Source: Selenomonas sp. TAMA-11512
Lineage (GTDB): Bacteria; Bacillota; Negativicutes; Selenomonadales; Selenomonadaceae
Length of the DNA stretch: 64,000 bases
Assembly (NCBI RefSeq): GCF_037076525.1
Contig: NZ_AP029018.1
Location: 1,575,001 to 1,639,000, forward strand
Direction: 5' to 3'
Positions 34,299 to 43,829 of the stretch are shown here, one piece after another. How positions within the stretch are numbered: position 1 is the stretch's first letter; every line of letters begins with the position of its first letter. Under the pieces are notes generated by a model. The model saw only the letters and a list, made by a program, of their open reading frames with translations. It was not told where the DNA came from and did no database searches. A program made the translations under genes and the position numbers.

Positions 34299-35759
34299 TC
34301 ATAAAACTTTTCCGAGCTCTTTAATGTGTGCTCTTGCACCAATCGCGGCAATGCGCTCGAAATGCTCCTTTACCTTCGTCTCAAGTCCCGCAACCCGCGT
34401 CAGATCTTCGCCCCAGAAATCCTTGGCCGCAAGTACGTTGTGTACATATTCCTGCGCAGGAAGCGTCGCCCATACGGCGAGTTTCTTCAATTTGTCCGCA
34501 TCATCGTGAATCTCATACATGTCCTTGCCGCGATGTCCGATGAGGCAGCCATCTCCCTGTTCGCTCGTATGATAAAACGCAAGCAGGGCTGCGAGAGAGT
34601 AAGTAAGCCATTTCGGAAGCTTGCCCGTATTCTTAAAACTGTCTTTCAGAGATGGTAGAACGCGCGCGCGCCATTTCGAGATAGAATTGAGCGAGATGGA
34701 GAGCAGCACGTGATGAACAAACGGATTATCAAATCGTTCAAAGACCGCCTCCGCAAACGCACGTGCATCCGCCTCAGACAGATGTACCGTCGGGACAATC
34801 TCGCCATAGACAGACTGATCCAGCTGGGCGCGGATGGCGGAATCCTTCATGCAGTCTCCGACATAGTCGAACCCAGCCAGGTAAGCGCCGAGCGCCATTG
34901 AAGTATGCGCACCGTTCAGGATACGCACCTTGCACTCCTTGTATTTTGCGACATCGCTCGTGAAAACAGCATTAAATTTCGAAGAAGCGATCGGCAGCTC
35001 GTCGGCAAGTGCTTCACTCCCGATGACCCAGAGGGAGAACGGCTCCGCTTGGCATAGGAGCGCGTCACGATAGCCCAGCTCCGCCTCATACTGTGCTGCC
35101 TCTGCTTGCGGATATCCGACAACGATCCGATCGACAAGCGTGTCGGTAAAAGTACATGCCGAGTCGATCCATGCGGCAAAATCCGTGCCGAGTTTCCACT
35201 GCTTGACGTATTCCGTCACACAGCGACGCAGCTCCTGTCCGTTGTTCTCGATAAGTTCGGTAGGCAGCATGTGAAGCCCCTTGTCAGCAGCGCCCTTGAA
35301 ATGGCGAAAGCGTGCATAGAGAAATTGCGTGAGCTTTGCCGGAAACGCCTTCGGCGGCGTATCTGCCAGCGCACTGTCAGAGTCAAAGACAATGCCCGCT
35401 TCCGTTGTGTTCGAGACGACAAAGCGCAGCGTATCTATCTCTGCAACCTGCATATAGGCATGGTAGTCACTATGAGCGCTCAGTACACGATCTATGCATC
35501 TCACCACGCGATTTTCCTTGTAAGTCGTGCCTTTCTGCTGCCCACGCAGACAAACGGTGTAGATGTTCTTCTGCGCAGCGAACTGCGGTCGGGCGTTTGC
35601 TCGTGGGATAATGACAGCGACGCTCGCGTCAAAATTGTTCTCCTCATTCGCTACATCGACGGCATAGTCGACAAAGGCGCGAAGGAAGTTGCCCTCGCCG
35701 AACTGCAGGATACGGACGAGATGCTTCTCGGGACTGTATATCTCCTGAATTTCCTTCAT
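34299..35759 (-). CDS. uxaB: Tagaturonate reductase UxaB
   Basis: About 486-aa mannitol-dehydrogenase-family oxidoreductase reducing tagaturonate to altronate with NADH. Features include the N-terminal VRILQFGEGNFLRAFVDYAV nucleotide-binding region, VSNTTEAGIVFD near 125, and RILNGAHTSMALGAYLAGFD near 280 (family Asn/His). Start at ATG 35759 has GGAGAG about 6 bases upstream; the ORF extends to 35792 without support. The UxaA altronate dehydratase and UxaC isomerase are not in the window. Confidence 0.92.
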   Translation of the reverse strand: MKEIQEIYSPEKHLVRILQFGEGNFLRAFVDYAVDVANEENNFDASVAVIIPRANARPQFAAQKNIYTVCLRGQQKGTTYKENRVVRCIDRVLSAHSDYHAYMQVAEIDTLRFVVSNTTEAGIVFDSDSALADTPPKAFPAKLTQFLYARFRHFKGAADKGLHMLPTELIENNGQELRRCVTEYVKQWKLGTDFAAWIDSACTFTDTLVDRIVVGYPQAEAAQYEAELGYRDALLCQAEPFSLWVIGSEALADELPIASSKFNAVFTSDVAKYKECKVRILNGAHTSMALGAYLAGFDYVGDCMKDSAIRAQLDQSVYGEIVPTVHLSEADARAFAEAVFERFDNPFVHHVLLSISLNSISKWRARVLPSLKDSFKNTGKLPKWLTYSLAALLAFYHTSEQGDGCLIGHRGKDMYEIHDDADKLKKLAVWATLPAQEYVHNVLAAKDFWGEDLTRVAGLETKVKEHFERIAAIGARAHIKELGKVL

Positions 35760-35891
35760 AGCAGACTCTCCTTTATTTGCTATGTGAGTCATGTTGCGGA
35801 AACTTTGGAAACCATAGGCAAACGTCTGCGTTACGAGAAGTTCGCCTGCGTACTACGACATCACACAATGCACAGAAAGCATTCATTCTGT

Positions 35892-36932
35892 TTACTCCGG
35901 ATCGGCAAAGTGGATGACGACCTTGAGCATCTTGTCAGCGTGCTCCGAGAAATCCTTGAACGCCTGTGCTCCGTCTGCAAGCTCATATTTGTTCGTGACG
36001 ATCTTCGTGATGTCAATTCTGCCGGACTTCACGAGATCTATCAGGGAGAGAAAGTCCTTCTTGAGCGCATTGCGCGATCCGTAGAGCTTCAGCTCCTTCT
36101 TCTGCAGCAGGGTAAAGTTGAAATCCGCGTTGCGCTTGCCAACACCGACCTGCACCACACGCCCACCGAATGCCGCCGCATCGACGCAGGCGAGAAATGT
36201 CGCGGGCAGCCCCACCGCTTCAATTGTCACATCAAAGCCGTTGCCGTTTGTAACCTCTTGCACCTGCTCCGTGAAGTGCTCGGAAGAGTCATTGAGAATC
36301 CTGCCGGCAAGCCCCATGATCTCGACAGCATGATCGAGTTTCTTCGGAGCAATGTCCGAAATGTAGACCTCCGCGTCGGCCGCCTTTGCCGCCGCTGCGG
36401 CAAGCACCCCAATCGTGCCCGCGCCGATGACGAGCACCTTTTCACCCGGCTTCACATCTGCATGGCTTACACCGTGGTAGCTGATGCAGAACGGCTCAAT
36501 GAGGGCAAGTTCGAGCGGTGAGAGTCCCTTGCCGTCATAGATACGCTCCACAGGCATCGTGATGTACTCCATGAACGCACCATCTCGCTGTGCTCCCATG
36601 GTCTCATTTTGTTCGCAGCAGTTAACGAAGCCGCGTTTGCAGGAGTAGCAGCTGCCGCAGTTGAAGTACGGGTTGCAGGTGATGATCTGCCCTACATGGA
36701 GATTGTATTTTTCCGCGTCCGCCGAGTCGATCTCGACAATCTGCGCCGAGAATTCATGTCCCGGGATGCGCGGATAGGATGCATAGGCGAATGTGCCGCG
36801 ATATGTGCCAAGGTCACTTCCGCAGATGCCCCCGTAGAGCAACTTCAGCAGAGCCTCACCTTCCTTTCGTACGGGCTGTTCGGTCTCGAATATCTCTGCC
36901 TCTCCGGGCTGATTGATATGAATTGCTTTCAT
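35892..36932 (-). CDS. Zinc-dependent alcohol dehydrogenase, likely sugar-acid (L-galactonate-type) dehydrogenase
   Basis: 346-aa medium-chain dehydrogenase. Catalytic zinc ligands are seen in GGICGSDLGTYRG and GHEFSAQIVE, the structural zinc set is CGSCYSCKRGFVNCC, and the NAD loop is VLVIGAGTIGVLAAAAA. It resembles the sorbitol/L-galactonate 5-dehydrogenase branch; with uxaB, kdgK and eda beside it a sugar-acid substrate is likely but unproven. ATG at 36932 follows AAGGAAGGAG. The 209 bases upstream show no clear promoter or hairpin. Confidence 0.85.
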   Translation of the reverse strand: MKAIHINQPGEAEIFETEQPVRKEGEALLKLLYGGICGSDLGTYRGTFAYASYPRIPGHEFSAQIVEIDSADAEKYNLHVGQIITCNPYFNCGSCYSCKRGFVNCCEQNETMGAQRDGAFMEYITMPVERIYDGKGLSPLELALIEPFCISYHGVSHADVKPGEKVLVIGAGTIGVLAAAAAKAADAEVYISDIAPKKLDHAVEIMGLAGRILNDSSEHFTEQVQEVTNGNGFDVTIEAVGLPATFLACVDAAAFGGRVVQVGVGKRNADFNFTLLQKKELKLYGSRNALKKDFLSLIDLVKSGRIDITKIVTNKYELADGAQAFKDFSEHADKMLKVVIHFADPE

Positions 36933-37141
36933 TGCGGCTCCTTCCTTTGTCACGTTTATTGTGTATCGTCATGTCCCTGTCGGTACATTCCTCTACGCTC
37001 GTGCAGCACCTGTTGAAGACCGCCAACCCAACCGCAAAAGTGTCACACAACTGACAAATTGCTATTCCGACGCTTCAAGTCATTATCCATCCGAAGTAGA
37101 CCGATCAGGGAATTACCCGATTCCACATTGTACCGCTCGGC

Positions 37142-38437
37142 TTACCACAAGTCACCGTTTGCGTTGAACCCCCACTCCTCCGGCTCACTTTCGACTGTCA
37201 GTCCGTCGATTCCCTTCACTTCGTCCCAATATGCTTCCGAAAGAAGGATGTGCTCGAGGTGCAGGCTGTTCGCGATACGAACAATGCGCGCACGCGTTTT
37301 GTCGATTTCATTGCACGTCCGCACACAGCACTGGATGCACTCCTTGTCGCTCTCCATGACGAGAGGAACACGCACTCCGCCAAGAACTGTGCAGGTAATT
37401 GCATTCGGATACATGGCGGCAAAGTTCAGTTGGCGAAATACGCGTGTTGTTGTCGCGCTTGCATAGCCGAGGCCGATTGCATTGCCGTGTGTTTCGGGGC
37501 TCAGATCCAGCACCGCGACTCTCTGTGCATCGATGCCGCCGGTCGCGTAAGGTGTACAGAAGGTTCCCGTAATGTTCGGATCCATGCCGTCGCCGCTGAA
37601 ATTTTTCCCGATTTGGTCGACAACCAGCACGTCGCACGTATCGACCAAAATGCACGGCATATACGTAAATGCCTCTTTGAGCAGAGGCGGTTCTTTCTCT
37701 TCGACATCCTCGGCGGCGACTGCGACAATCTTTACAGTTTCATCAAAAGCGTTTTCAATGGTCGCCAGTCCGAAGAGAATGGGCGCGTGCTTCAGAATCG
37801 CTTTGCCGAAGAGGGGGACATTCTTTGCCATGTTTTTGAAGCCCGCTTCATGACAAACCTCGGCTCCGTACTGTTTGCCGAGACCGATTGCCATCATCTT
37901 CATGATACCGCTCTCATAGGGGCCGCGGAATGCCGTGTGCGGTTTGATGCGGCAGCTGACAATGATGCCGTCTGACTCCGCCGCGTATTTGTCAATAAAG
38001 ACATCCCCGCCTTCATCGTTTACCCCGATTTTTTTCACTTCCATCGAGGACAGAATGGGGCATCCGACATAGTCCTCCGTAACATTATATCCGGCAAGGA
38101 TTTCCGTCTGACCCTCGGCAGTCGCACCGCCGTGGCTCCCCATCGAAGGTACGACAAACGGCTGGGCTCCTTGCTCTTTTACAAAATCAGCAATGCTCTT
38201 TGTAATAAGCGCGACATTGGCAACACCGCGCGAACCGGCCGTGATGGCAATGCGCATGCCGGGGCGAATTCTCTGCGCAAGGCGCTTATCCGAGAGTTCC
38301 TTTTTCACAATTTCGGGAATCTCATCGACGGAAATGTGTTCATGCGAAAAATTCTGTCGAACGCGAAACATTTTGGGAAGCGCGATATCGCTGACCAATT
38401 TTGCAACTATAGGTCGCTCACGTTTTAAAGTATCCAA
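37142..38437 (-). CDS. LarA-like (DUF2088) nickel-pincer racemase-family protein
   Basis: About 431 aa, lactate racemase N-terminal-domain family. Visible are the glycine-rich ITAGSRGVANVALITKSIAD near 65, the SMGSHGGATAEGQ segment near 95 and the H-containing SCRIKPHTAFRGPYESGIMK near 165. The frame can start at ATG 38461, but GGGGGAG lies 6 bases before a TTG at 38437, which is the better start. A TATAAT (38499-38494, minus) lies about 57 bases upstream with only a weak -35. In this uronate cluster it may epimerise a sugar acid; LarB/C/E cofactor genes are not present here. Confidence 0.75.
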   Translation of the reverse strand: MDTLKRERPIVAKLVSDIALPKMFRVRQNFSHEHISVDEIPEIVKKELSDKRLAQRIRPGMRIAITAGSRGVANVALITKSIADFVKEQGAQPFVVPSMGSHGGATAEGQTEILAGYNVTEDYVGCPILSSMEVKKIGVNDEGGDVFIDKYAAESDGIIVSCRIKPHTAFRGPYESGIMKMMAIGLGKQYGAEVCHEAGFKNMAKNVPLFGKAILKHAPILFGLATIENAFDETVKIVAVAAEDVEEKEPPLLKEAFTYMPCILVDTCDVLVVDQIGKNFSGDGMDPNITGTFCTPYATGGIDAQRVAVLDLSPETHGNAIGLGYASATTTRVFRQLNFAAMYPNAITCTVLGGVRVPLVMESDKECIQCCVRTCNEIDKTRARIVRIANSLHLEHILLSEAYWDEVKGIDGLTVESEPEEWGFNANGDLW

Positions 38438-38634
38438 TATATTCTCCCCCTTCTGTGACATATATGATACTTCGCATTTTTGCTCATATTCTGATTATAG
38501 CGCAAATTTCATTCCAATGCACCTAGTCTTTCATATAAAATTTACGGAATTATAAAAACAACACATAATTTCAGCTTTTGGAGACATAAATCTTTTCATC
38601 ATGAATCGGTGTATTTGCAGAGTCCCTCCTTTCA

Positions 38635-39420
38635 TCATTTCTTACCAACCAACAATCCCGAGCCTGCCAGTGCCATCCATCTTGCCTCTGATTTTGACAT
38701 GAACAATCCGTCCGTCGTATCAATGAGTCGGACATCTTCATATCCCATGTCCTTCAGCTTCCTGACAAATGCCTGCATGTCACCATAGCAAGCTTTGGAG
38801 AAAATGTCATGGATGGCAAATGTACCACCCTTTTTCAAAACTCTCAGCGTCTCCAGAAGAAGAGCCTGTCGATCGCCGAAAATGTTATGGTATACATAAT
38901 TGCTGGTCACTGCGTCAAAGCTCTCCCCCGGAAAGTCGATCCGCTTCGCGTCCCCTCTCTCGAAGCGCACGTTGCTTACCCCTTCCGCGTCGGCATTGCT
39001 CTCGCAAAGAGTCTTGTTAAAGGAAGAATATTCCCTGCCCCAACGATCTATTCCGATAAAGAAAGCGTTCGGATTTCTCTTTGCGCACGCGATGGTGAGC
39101 GCACCGCTTCCGCATCCGATATCCAGCCCCTTGCCTCCATCCGGAAGCTTCACATGTGTGGATACGCCTTCGATGATCTGCTTGGACATCTGCCGCTTGC
39201 CGTCATAGGAAAAAGTGCAGTACAGAAAGATCAGCCAAATAGAAACGCCCAATCCGCCAACAGCCCCGATGAGAAATATGAGAGACAGCACGGTTTTTAT
39301 CCAGCCCGAGACAATCCCGATGATCCCGAAAAGGATGCATAAAAGAAGTGATATCCCGGTTGCTCCGATAGCGGCAAATATCATCCCTTTCGGTACCCAA
39401 TTCTTATAATTTGGCTTCAT
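38635..39420 (-). CDS. Membrane-anchored class I SAM methyltransferase
   Basis: 261 aa. Two hydrophobic helices occupy about residues 12-65 (GMIFAAIGATGISLLLCILF and TVLSLIFLIGAVGGLGVSIW), followed by a Rossmann methyltransferase with GLDIGCGSGALTIACAK near 97, FIGIDRWG and RALLLETLRVLKKGGTFAIH-like motif IV/post-motif region. The substrate is unknown. The ATG at 39420 has AAGGAAGG upstream; the frame upstream runs into an insertion sequence and is not coding. Confidence 0.85.
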   Translation of the reverse strand: MKPNYKNWVPKGMIFAAIGATGISLLLCILFGIIGIVSGWIKTVLSLIFLIGAVGGLGVSIWLIFLYCTFSYDGKRQMSKQIIEGVSTHVKLPDGGKGLDIGCGSGALTIACAKRNPNAFFIGIDRWGREYSSFNKTLCESNADAEGVSNVRFERGDAKRIDFPGESFDAVTSNYVYHNIFGDRQALLLETLRVLKKGGTFAIHDIFSKACYGDMQAFVRKLKDMGYEDVRLIDTTDGLFMSKSEARWMALAGSGLLVGKK

Positions 39421-39727
39421 GTTTGACCTTCCTTTCTTAGAGGTATGATTCTTACATCGCTCGCTGTACATCCCCATTCGCCGACGCACATTCGTCTTCT
39501 GTCCATTATACTTGATAGTTCTTCTCTTTTGCAAATTTTCGAACTTTGCCTGCTCATGTGTAAGTGTAAAATAGTTCTCGGAGGGGGTTGCAAAAAGAGA
39601 AAGTGCACTAGTCAACAAAAACTGGACACAAAAACCTAAAAATTAGTCATTAGAATTGAGATACTGTACATATTCATCGAAGATGTGATACACAGAATAT
39701 CCATGACCTCCATTCAAAGGACACGTA

Positions 39728-40597
39728 TCAAGGAGCCGCACCTTCGTGCTTTGGCGCGAACTGCTCCCGATACTGCTTCGGCGTAAGGTATCCAAGGGCA
39801 TATGCAGGGCGCTCCTCGTTGAAGAAGCGGATGTAGTCGGATACCTGAGCGGGGACATTCTCCGGCGAAGTAATATGGAAATCTGTAAAGAGTTCGGCCT
39901 TGATCCAACCATTAATCGCCTCCATCGCGGCATTGTCTGTCGGTGTGCCGGCTCTGGACATTGACCTGACAATGTTGTACATGGGCAGGAGTTCGTTGTA
40001 GCTCTTGGATGCGTAAACAGAGCCTTGATCGCTGTGCAGGATGAGCTTCTGATTCGGATACTGCTTCTTGAACGCAAGCACGTCCTGCAAGCCGTCGAGG
40101 TAGGTCATACGATCGCCGCGCTTGGATGAGAGCGCGTGGGCAATGAGCTCGTCATTCCACAAATCCATATATAGTGTGAGCTCGTAGTATGTGCGCTCCA
40201 CATAAAAGGCGGTCATATCACTCACCACACATTCCATGGGGCCGGTGATGTTGATTCCTGCAAGCAACAAGTTCGGATAGGTTCTGGACGGATCGCCCTC
40301 CTTCTTGTAGCTGTAATGTTTGCAAAGGCTCTTGATCCCTGCGATCTTACAGCATTTATGGGCATAGGGATCGGAAAATACGATTCCTTTGTCCAATCGG
40401 ATTTTGGCATTCAGCCAGCGGTAGCCATGGGAGGGAAAGCGCCCATGGTATTCCTGAAACAATCCGATGCTCTGCACAAGCCGTTTCTTCTGTTCGGGTG
40501 GATGTTCCACGCTCTTCTTCCAGTTGTAGAAGCTGCTGCGTGGGATTCCGGTCTTTGTACAGAGCAGCCGGATGGGGAACTGTCCGGAAAGCTCCAT
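39728..40597 (-). CDS. IS3-family transposase OrfB (DDE integrase core)
   Basis: 289 aa beginning with HTH_21-like RLVQSIGLFQEYHGRFPSHG and an rve core: D in CVVSDMTAFYVER, D in LILHSDQGSVYAS, E in NAAMEAINGWIKAE. Ends with the usual FNEERPAYALGYLTPKQYRE. It lies in a different frame from orfA, with 2 bases between the orfA stop and its ATG; no clear A-run slippery site is visible. Confidence 0.9.
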   Translation of the reverse strand: MELSGQFPIRLLCTKTGIPRSSFYNWKKSVEHPPEQKKRLVQSIGLFQEYHGRFPSHGYRWLNAKIRLDKGIVFSDPYAHKCCKIAGIKSLCKHYSYKKEGDPSRTYPNLLLAGINITGPMECVVSDMTAFYVERTYYELTLYMDLWNDELIAHALSSKRGDRMTYLDGLQDVLAFKKQYPNQKLILHSDQGSVYASKSYNELLPMYNIVRSMSRAGTPTDNAAMEAINGWIKAELFTDFHITSPENVPAQVSDYIRFFNEERPAYALGYLTPKQYREQFAPKHEGAAP

Positions 40598-40599
40598 GA

Positions 40600-40968
40600 C
40601 TACTTGGTATTCTTCCTGCCGATAGGAATGAACGTCTTTTCCGCACCAACTCCTTCCACCAGATAACCTTTTTTTAAGCGTGCCTCTGTGATCCTTGCCA
40701 TAACGAGGGCATCGATTAGTTCTTTTTTCGTCATGGACTGGAGATCTTCCAGGCCGGTGGGAACTGGTATGGATTTGGTCTTGGCAAGACCCAAGCAGCT
40801 GCGCACCCCCCTTTTCGGCGGGAGCTGGTTGGCATCCCGGTAGTGGCGCATGTAATCCCGTGCGGTCTGCTCGCTGATCCCGTATTCTTCTGCTGCTTCA
40901 TATCTCGTGAGCTCGCCGTCGTAGATCCGACGGCCTATGTCCAAACGTTGCTCCTTGGTGTACTTCAC
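40600..40968 (-). CDS. IS3-family transposase OrfA (HTH protein)
   Basis: About 122 aa: YTKEQRLDIGRRIYDGELTR with a helix-turn-helix YEAAEEYGISEQTARDYMRH and a C-terminal helical stretch (MTKKELIDALVMARITEARL) likely forming a leucine zipper. The start is a GTG at 40968 with AGGAGG 6 bases upstream; an ATG at 40989 lies before that ribosome site. Confidence 0.85.
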   Translation of the reverse strand: MKYTKEQRLDIGRRIYDGELTRYEAAEEYGISEQTARDYMRHYRDANQLPPKRGVRSCLGLAKTKSIPVPTGLEDLQSMTKKELIDALVMARITEARLKKGYLVEGVGAEKTFIPIGRKNTK

Positions 40969-41090
40969 GTGGCAACCTCCTGTCTGCATCGGGAGATAGG
41001 CTGTCCGCTGCCTGTCATCCTGTGTACAGGATACTGCAAACAGTGTCCATTTTCTACCCCCTCTGTGTCCAGTTTTAGTTTACCACTTCA

Positions 41091-42425
41091 ATCTCCCAAG
41101 AAGAACAACTGCGCAGTTACTTTGAGATCCTGATATGCCGTGCAGTTAGTGAGGCATTCGAACGAATTGACAAAGAACTGGCAAAGCGATACGCAGCCAA
41201 AGGCTGGCACGTGGAACGGCTTGATGCACGGTGCGTGCAAGCAAGCTACGGAACGATTCAAATCCGTCGCAGGCGCATGAAAAAAGAAGGAGAAGCCAGT
41301 ATATACCCCTTGGACAAAGAAGTGGGTATTCGCCCTTACCGGAGATACACCGCCTATTTGGAATACGTTATTGCCTGTATTGCAGCCAAGAGCGTCTACC
41401 GTGATACAGCCGCTGTCGTCAACCTGCTGAGTCCCGTCACGATAAGCCACCAACAAGTTGCACATGTCGTGAGACGAGTAGGAGAAACCTATGGTGCTTG
41501 GGAGAAATTGCAGGAAAGCACCGATCCCATGGAAGAGACAGAACTGCGCCGACCGGAAGTTCTCTACATCGAAGGGGATGGACTCATGCTGCACGGGCAG
41601 AATAAGAAACAGCTCGAGCTCCATCGATTCCAAATCGCCGAAGGCGTGCAAGAAAACGGCAACCGTCGTACCCTTATTGGCACCCACTATGTAGCGAATC
41701 TCGATCACGAGAAAGCCAAAGAGAGTCTGCTGCACTATCTGGGGAGCCACTATGATCTAACCCATACCCTGGTTCTGAGCAACAGTGATGGAGGTGCCGG
41801 TTACACCTGCGGCGTCTTTGAAGAAATCCTTGGAAGCGTCGGCCAGCATGAGCACTTTCTGGATTGGTACCACGTACAAAGGAAATGCAGAGAACGCCTT
41901 TTATGGGCGAATTCGACCCTGTGTAAGAAACTACACAAAGCGCTGTATATACATGAGCGTGAGGAAGTGAGCCTTGTATTGGATACCGTGGAATCTATGT
42001 CCCAAGATGAGCGACAAACGGAACAAGTGGAGCTTCTTCGAAAGTACATAGAAAGAAACTGGATATACCTTGCCGGCTTGGAAGAACGAGGGATCGGGGA
42101 ATACAGGAAGCTTTTGGGGACGTGTGAAAGCAACCATAGGCTCTACAGCTACCGGATGAAGAAGCAAGGCAGACGATGGAGTCGAGCCGGTGGCGAAGCG
42201 ATGGTAAAGATCATCACTGGATTGAAGAACGGTGATCTGCGAGAGGCCATGGCGGCGAAGGCGGAGTGGTTCAATGCGAAGGTAGGAAGAGACTTCCGCG
42301 GAGCCGTGCGAGAGGCATTGAAAAGAAGAAAAAGCACGACATATGACGGGGTCCGACATGGGAGGATTACAATAAGTGCGCCGATGAGCAGTGGGATTGG
42401 ACATTTGTCCAAATGCTTTGCTTAG
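41091..42425 (+). pseudogene. ISLre2-family transposase, 5'-truncated by IS3
   Basis: Nearly identical to residues 19-462 of the transposase at 29419-30807, but the start codon and first 18 codons are lost together with the deleted 112 bp. An internal ATG at 41211 leaves 404 aa lacking the N-terminal region. Minor substitutions near the 3' end (RRKSTTYDG against RSKRTTYDG) show the copies have diverged slightly. Confidence 0.88.
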
Positions 42426-42511
42426 AGGCAAAAAAAGACTATGCCACGAAGGCAGACACATCAAGGGTGAAAACTCACCACCGAGAAAATCTTGACACAT
42501 ACGCTCATGTT

Positions 42512-42530
42512 GTATGATTTTACATCATAC
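42512..42530 (+). promoter_or_regulatory. Operator-like palindrome over the MFS promoter
   Basis: GTATGAT and ATCATAC arms of 7 bp with a 5-base centre, overlapping the -35 box of the promoter at 42519-42547. Its geometry suits a dimeric repressor such as TetR or MarR type, but no such gene is adjacent. Its first bases begin next to the ISLre2-like target duplication. Confidence 0.5.
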
Positions 42531-42547
42531 GACAAAAAAGTTATAAT
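42519..42547 (+). promoter_or_regulatory. Sigma-A-type promoter for the MFS exporter
   Basis: TTTACA (42519-42524), 17-base spacer, TATAAT (42542-42547). The leader to the ATG at 42657 is about 100 bases and includes the short MITE-like repeat. Confidence 0.72.
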
Positions 42548-42577
42548 GATGTTAAAAGACAGGATTTTAACATCCTA

Positions 42578-42634
42578 AGGAATTGCTGATAAAATGAAGT
42601 CTGTCAGATTGGGCTGCATTTATCAGTGCTTCCT
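42578..42634. repeat. MITE-like palindromic repeat, short copy (57 bp)
   Basis: AGGAATTGCTGATAAAATGA at the left and, inverted, AGGAAGCACTGATAAATGCA at the right, joined by AGTCTGTCAGATTGGG. Both ends match those of the 162-bp repeat at 25680-25841, so this is an internally deleted member. It would form a hairpin in the leader of the downstream MFS gene. Confidence 0.8.
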
Positions 42635-42656
42635 ATTACAGGAAAGGCTCAAGTGA

Positions 42657-43829
42657 ATGAACAAACACTTTCTCTATCTGCTTGCGCTCGCGCATCTGAG
42701 CGTTGATATCAATAGCGGTTCGATTGCCGCGATTCTTCCATTTTTTGTTCAATACTACGGCATGGATTATACCGATGTCGCGGGACTGATGTTCGCCTCC
42801 TCCTTTCTCTCCTCCGTTATTCAGCCCCTCTTCGGGTGGCTTGCGGATCGTGGTTCACGGCAGTGGTTCATGCCGCTCGGCGTGCTGCTCGTCAGCATAT
42901 CTCTTGGCAGTACGGGCTTTTTAACAAATTACTGGGCGATCTTTGCCGCTGTTACGCTCATGGGGATCGGCAGCGCGATCTTTCACCCCGAGGCGGCGCG
43001 GAACGTCAATGTCGTCTCCGGCACACAACGCGGTCAGGGCATGAGCATCTTCAGCGTCGGCGGCAACGGCGGCTTTGGCTTGGGGCCGCTGCTCGCGGTC
43101 TTTCTCATCTCGACGTTCGGCATGGAGGGAACGGCGTTCTATGCCGCGTTCGGCATCGTGATGAGCATCGTTCTGCTCTTCGTTCTGCCGCACATCCGCC
43201 GTGCCGCCGCGCCTACAAAGAGCGCTACGAACCCGTCTGAGCCGCAGGAGAATATGCGCATCGAGAACGACTGGCCCGCATTCGGTCGCCTCTCGCTTGT
43301 CATTCTCTTTCGATCAACGGTATTCACAGGACTGAGCAGCTTCCTTCCGCTCTACTGCATTCACGTGCTCGGCTCATCCGCTGCCGTCGGCAGCGGGACA
43401 CTCTCGATCATCTCTCTCACGGGCATCGTTGCGACGCTTGTCGGCGGCCGGCTCGCCGATCGCAAGGGATATGTGTATACACTGCGTCTCGCCTGCTCGA
43501 TGCTCGTTCCGTGCCTTGCCGTCACCGCGTTTTCGGGGAGCATTTGGGGCATCTATGCCATACTGATTCCGATGAGCTTCGCGATGCAGATGCCGTATTC
43601 CTCCATCGTCGTTCTCGGACAGAGCTATCTTGCTAAAAATGTCGGTTTCGCGTCGGGCATAACGCTCGGCGTGTCCTTCAGCATCGGCGGTATTGTCGTA
43701 CCGTCGCTCGGACAATACGCCGATCGATTCGGTCTGGAGTCACTTATGGCACTGCTCGTCGTATTGTCCTTCTGCGCCGCACTTGCGACATTCCTTCTGT
43801 CGCAGCCGAAGGATCAGCGGTGCGTATGA
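42657..43829 (+). CDS. MFS transporter, fosmidomycin-resistance (Fsr) type
   Basis: 390 aa, about 12 hydrophobic spans. It starts LYLLALAHLSVDINSGSIAA, close to the Fsr-type N-terminus with the acidic residue in the first helix, and has IGSAIFHPEAARNV near 103 and GQGMSIFSVGGNGGFGLGPL near 125, both typical of this group. Exported compound unknown. AAAGGCTCAAGTGA precedes the ATG, a weak ribosome site. The gene lies just downstream of an insertion element. Confidence 0.85.
   Translation: MNKHFLYLLALAHLSVDINSGSIAAILPFFVQYYGMDYTDVAGLMFASSFLSSVIQPLFGWLADRGSRQWFMPLGVLLVSISLGSTGFLTNYWAIFAAVTLMGIGSAIFHPEAARNVNVVSGTQRGQGMSIFSVGGNGGFGLGPLLAVFLISTFGMEGTAFYAAFGIVMSIVLLFVLPHIRRAAAPTKSATNPSEPQENMRIENDWPAFGRLSLVILFRSTVFTGLSSFLPLYCIHVLGSSAAVGSGTLSIISLTGIVATLVGGRLADRKGYVYTLRLACSMLVPCLAVTAFSGSIWGIYAILIPMSFAMQMPYSSIVVLGQSYLAKNVGFASGITLGVSFSIGGIVVPSLGQYADRFGLESLMALLVVLSFCAALATFLLSQPKDQRCV

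Larger units (their letters stand above)
39604..41090 (-). mobile_element. IS3-family element inserted in ISLre2-like copy 2
   Basis: Ends are imperfect inverted repeats that share AAAACTGGACACA: the left reads TGCACTAGTCAACAAAAACT and the right, on the other strand, TGAAGTGGTAAACTAAAACT. It carries orfA and orfB on the minus strand. There is no direct repeat at its edges; instead 112 bp of the host element are gone. Confidence 0.85.
39560..42502 (+). mobile_element. ISLre2-like element, copy 2, split by an IS3 insertion
   Basis: The left 44 bases (39560-39603) match the left end of copy 1, and 41091-42502 matches its right part. The two pieces are separated by an IS3-family element, and 112 bp corresponding to 29361-29472 of copy 1 are missing, including the transposase start codon. 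An 8-bp target duplication GCTCATGT flanks the whole (39552-39559, 42503-42510). Confidence 0.9.

Noticed and set aside
32816-36521. Plus-strand ORFs of 470-480 codons opposite eda, kdgK and uxaB
   Set aside because: Low-complexity, Arg/His-rich translations in shadow of conserved enzymes; no ribosome sites or family features.
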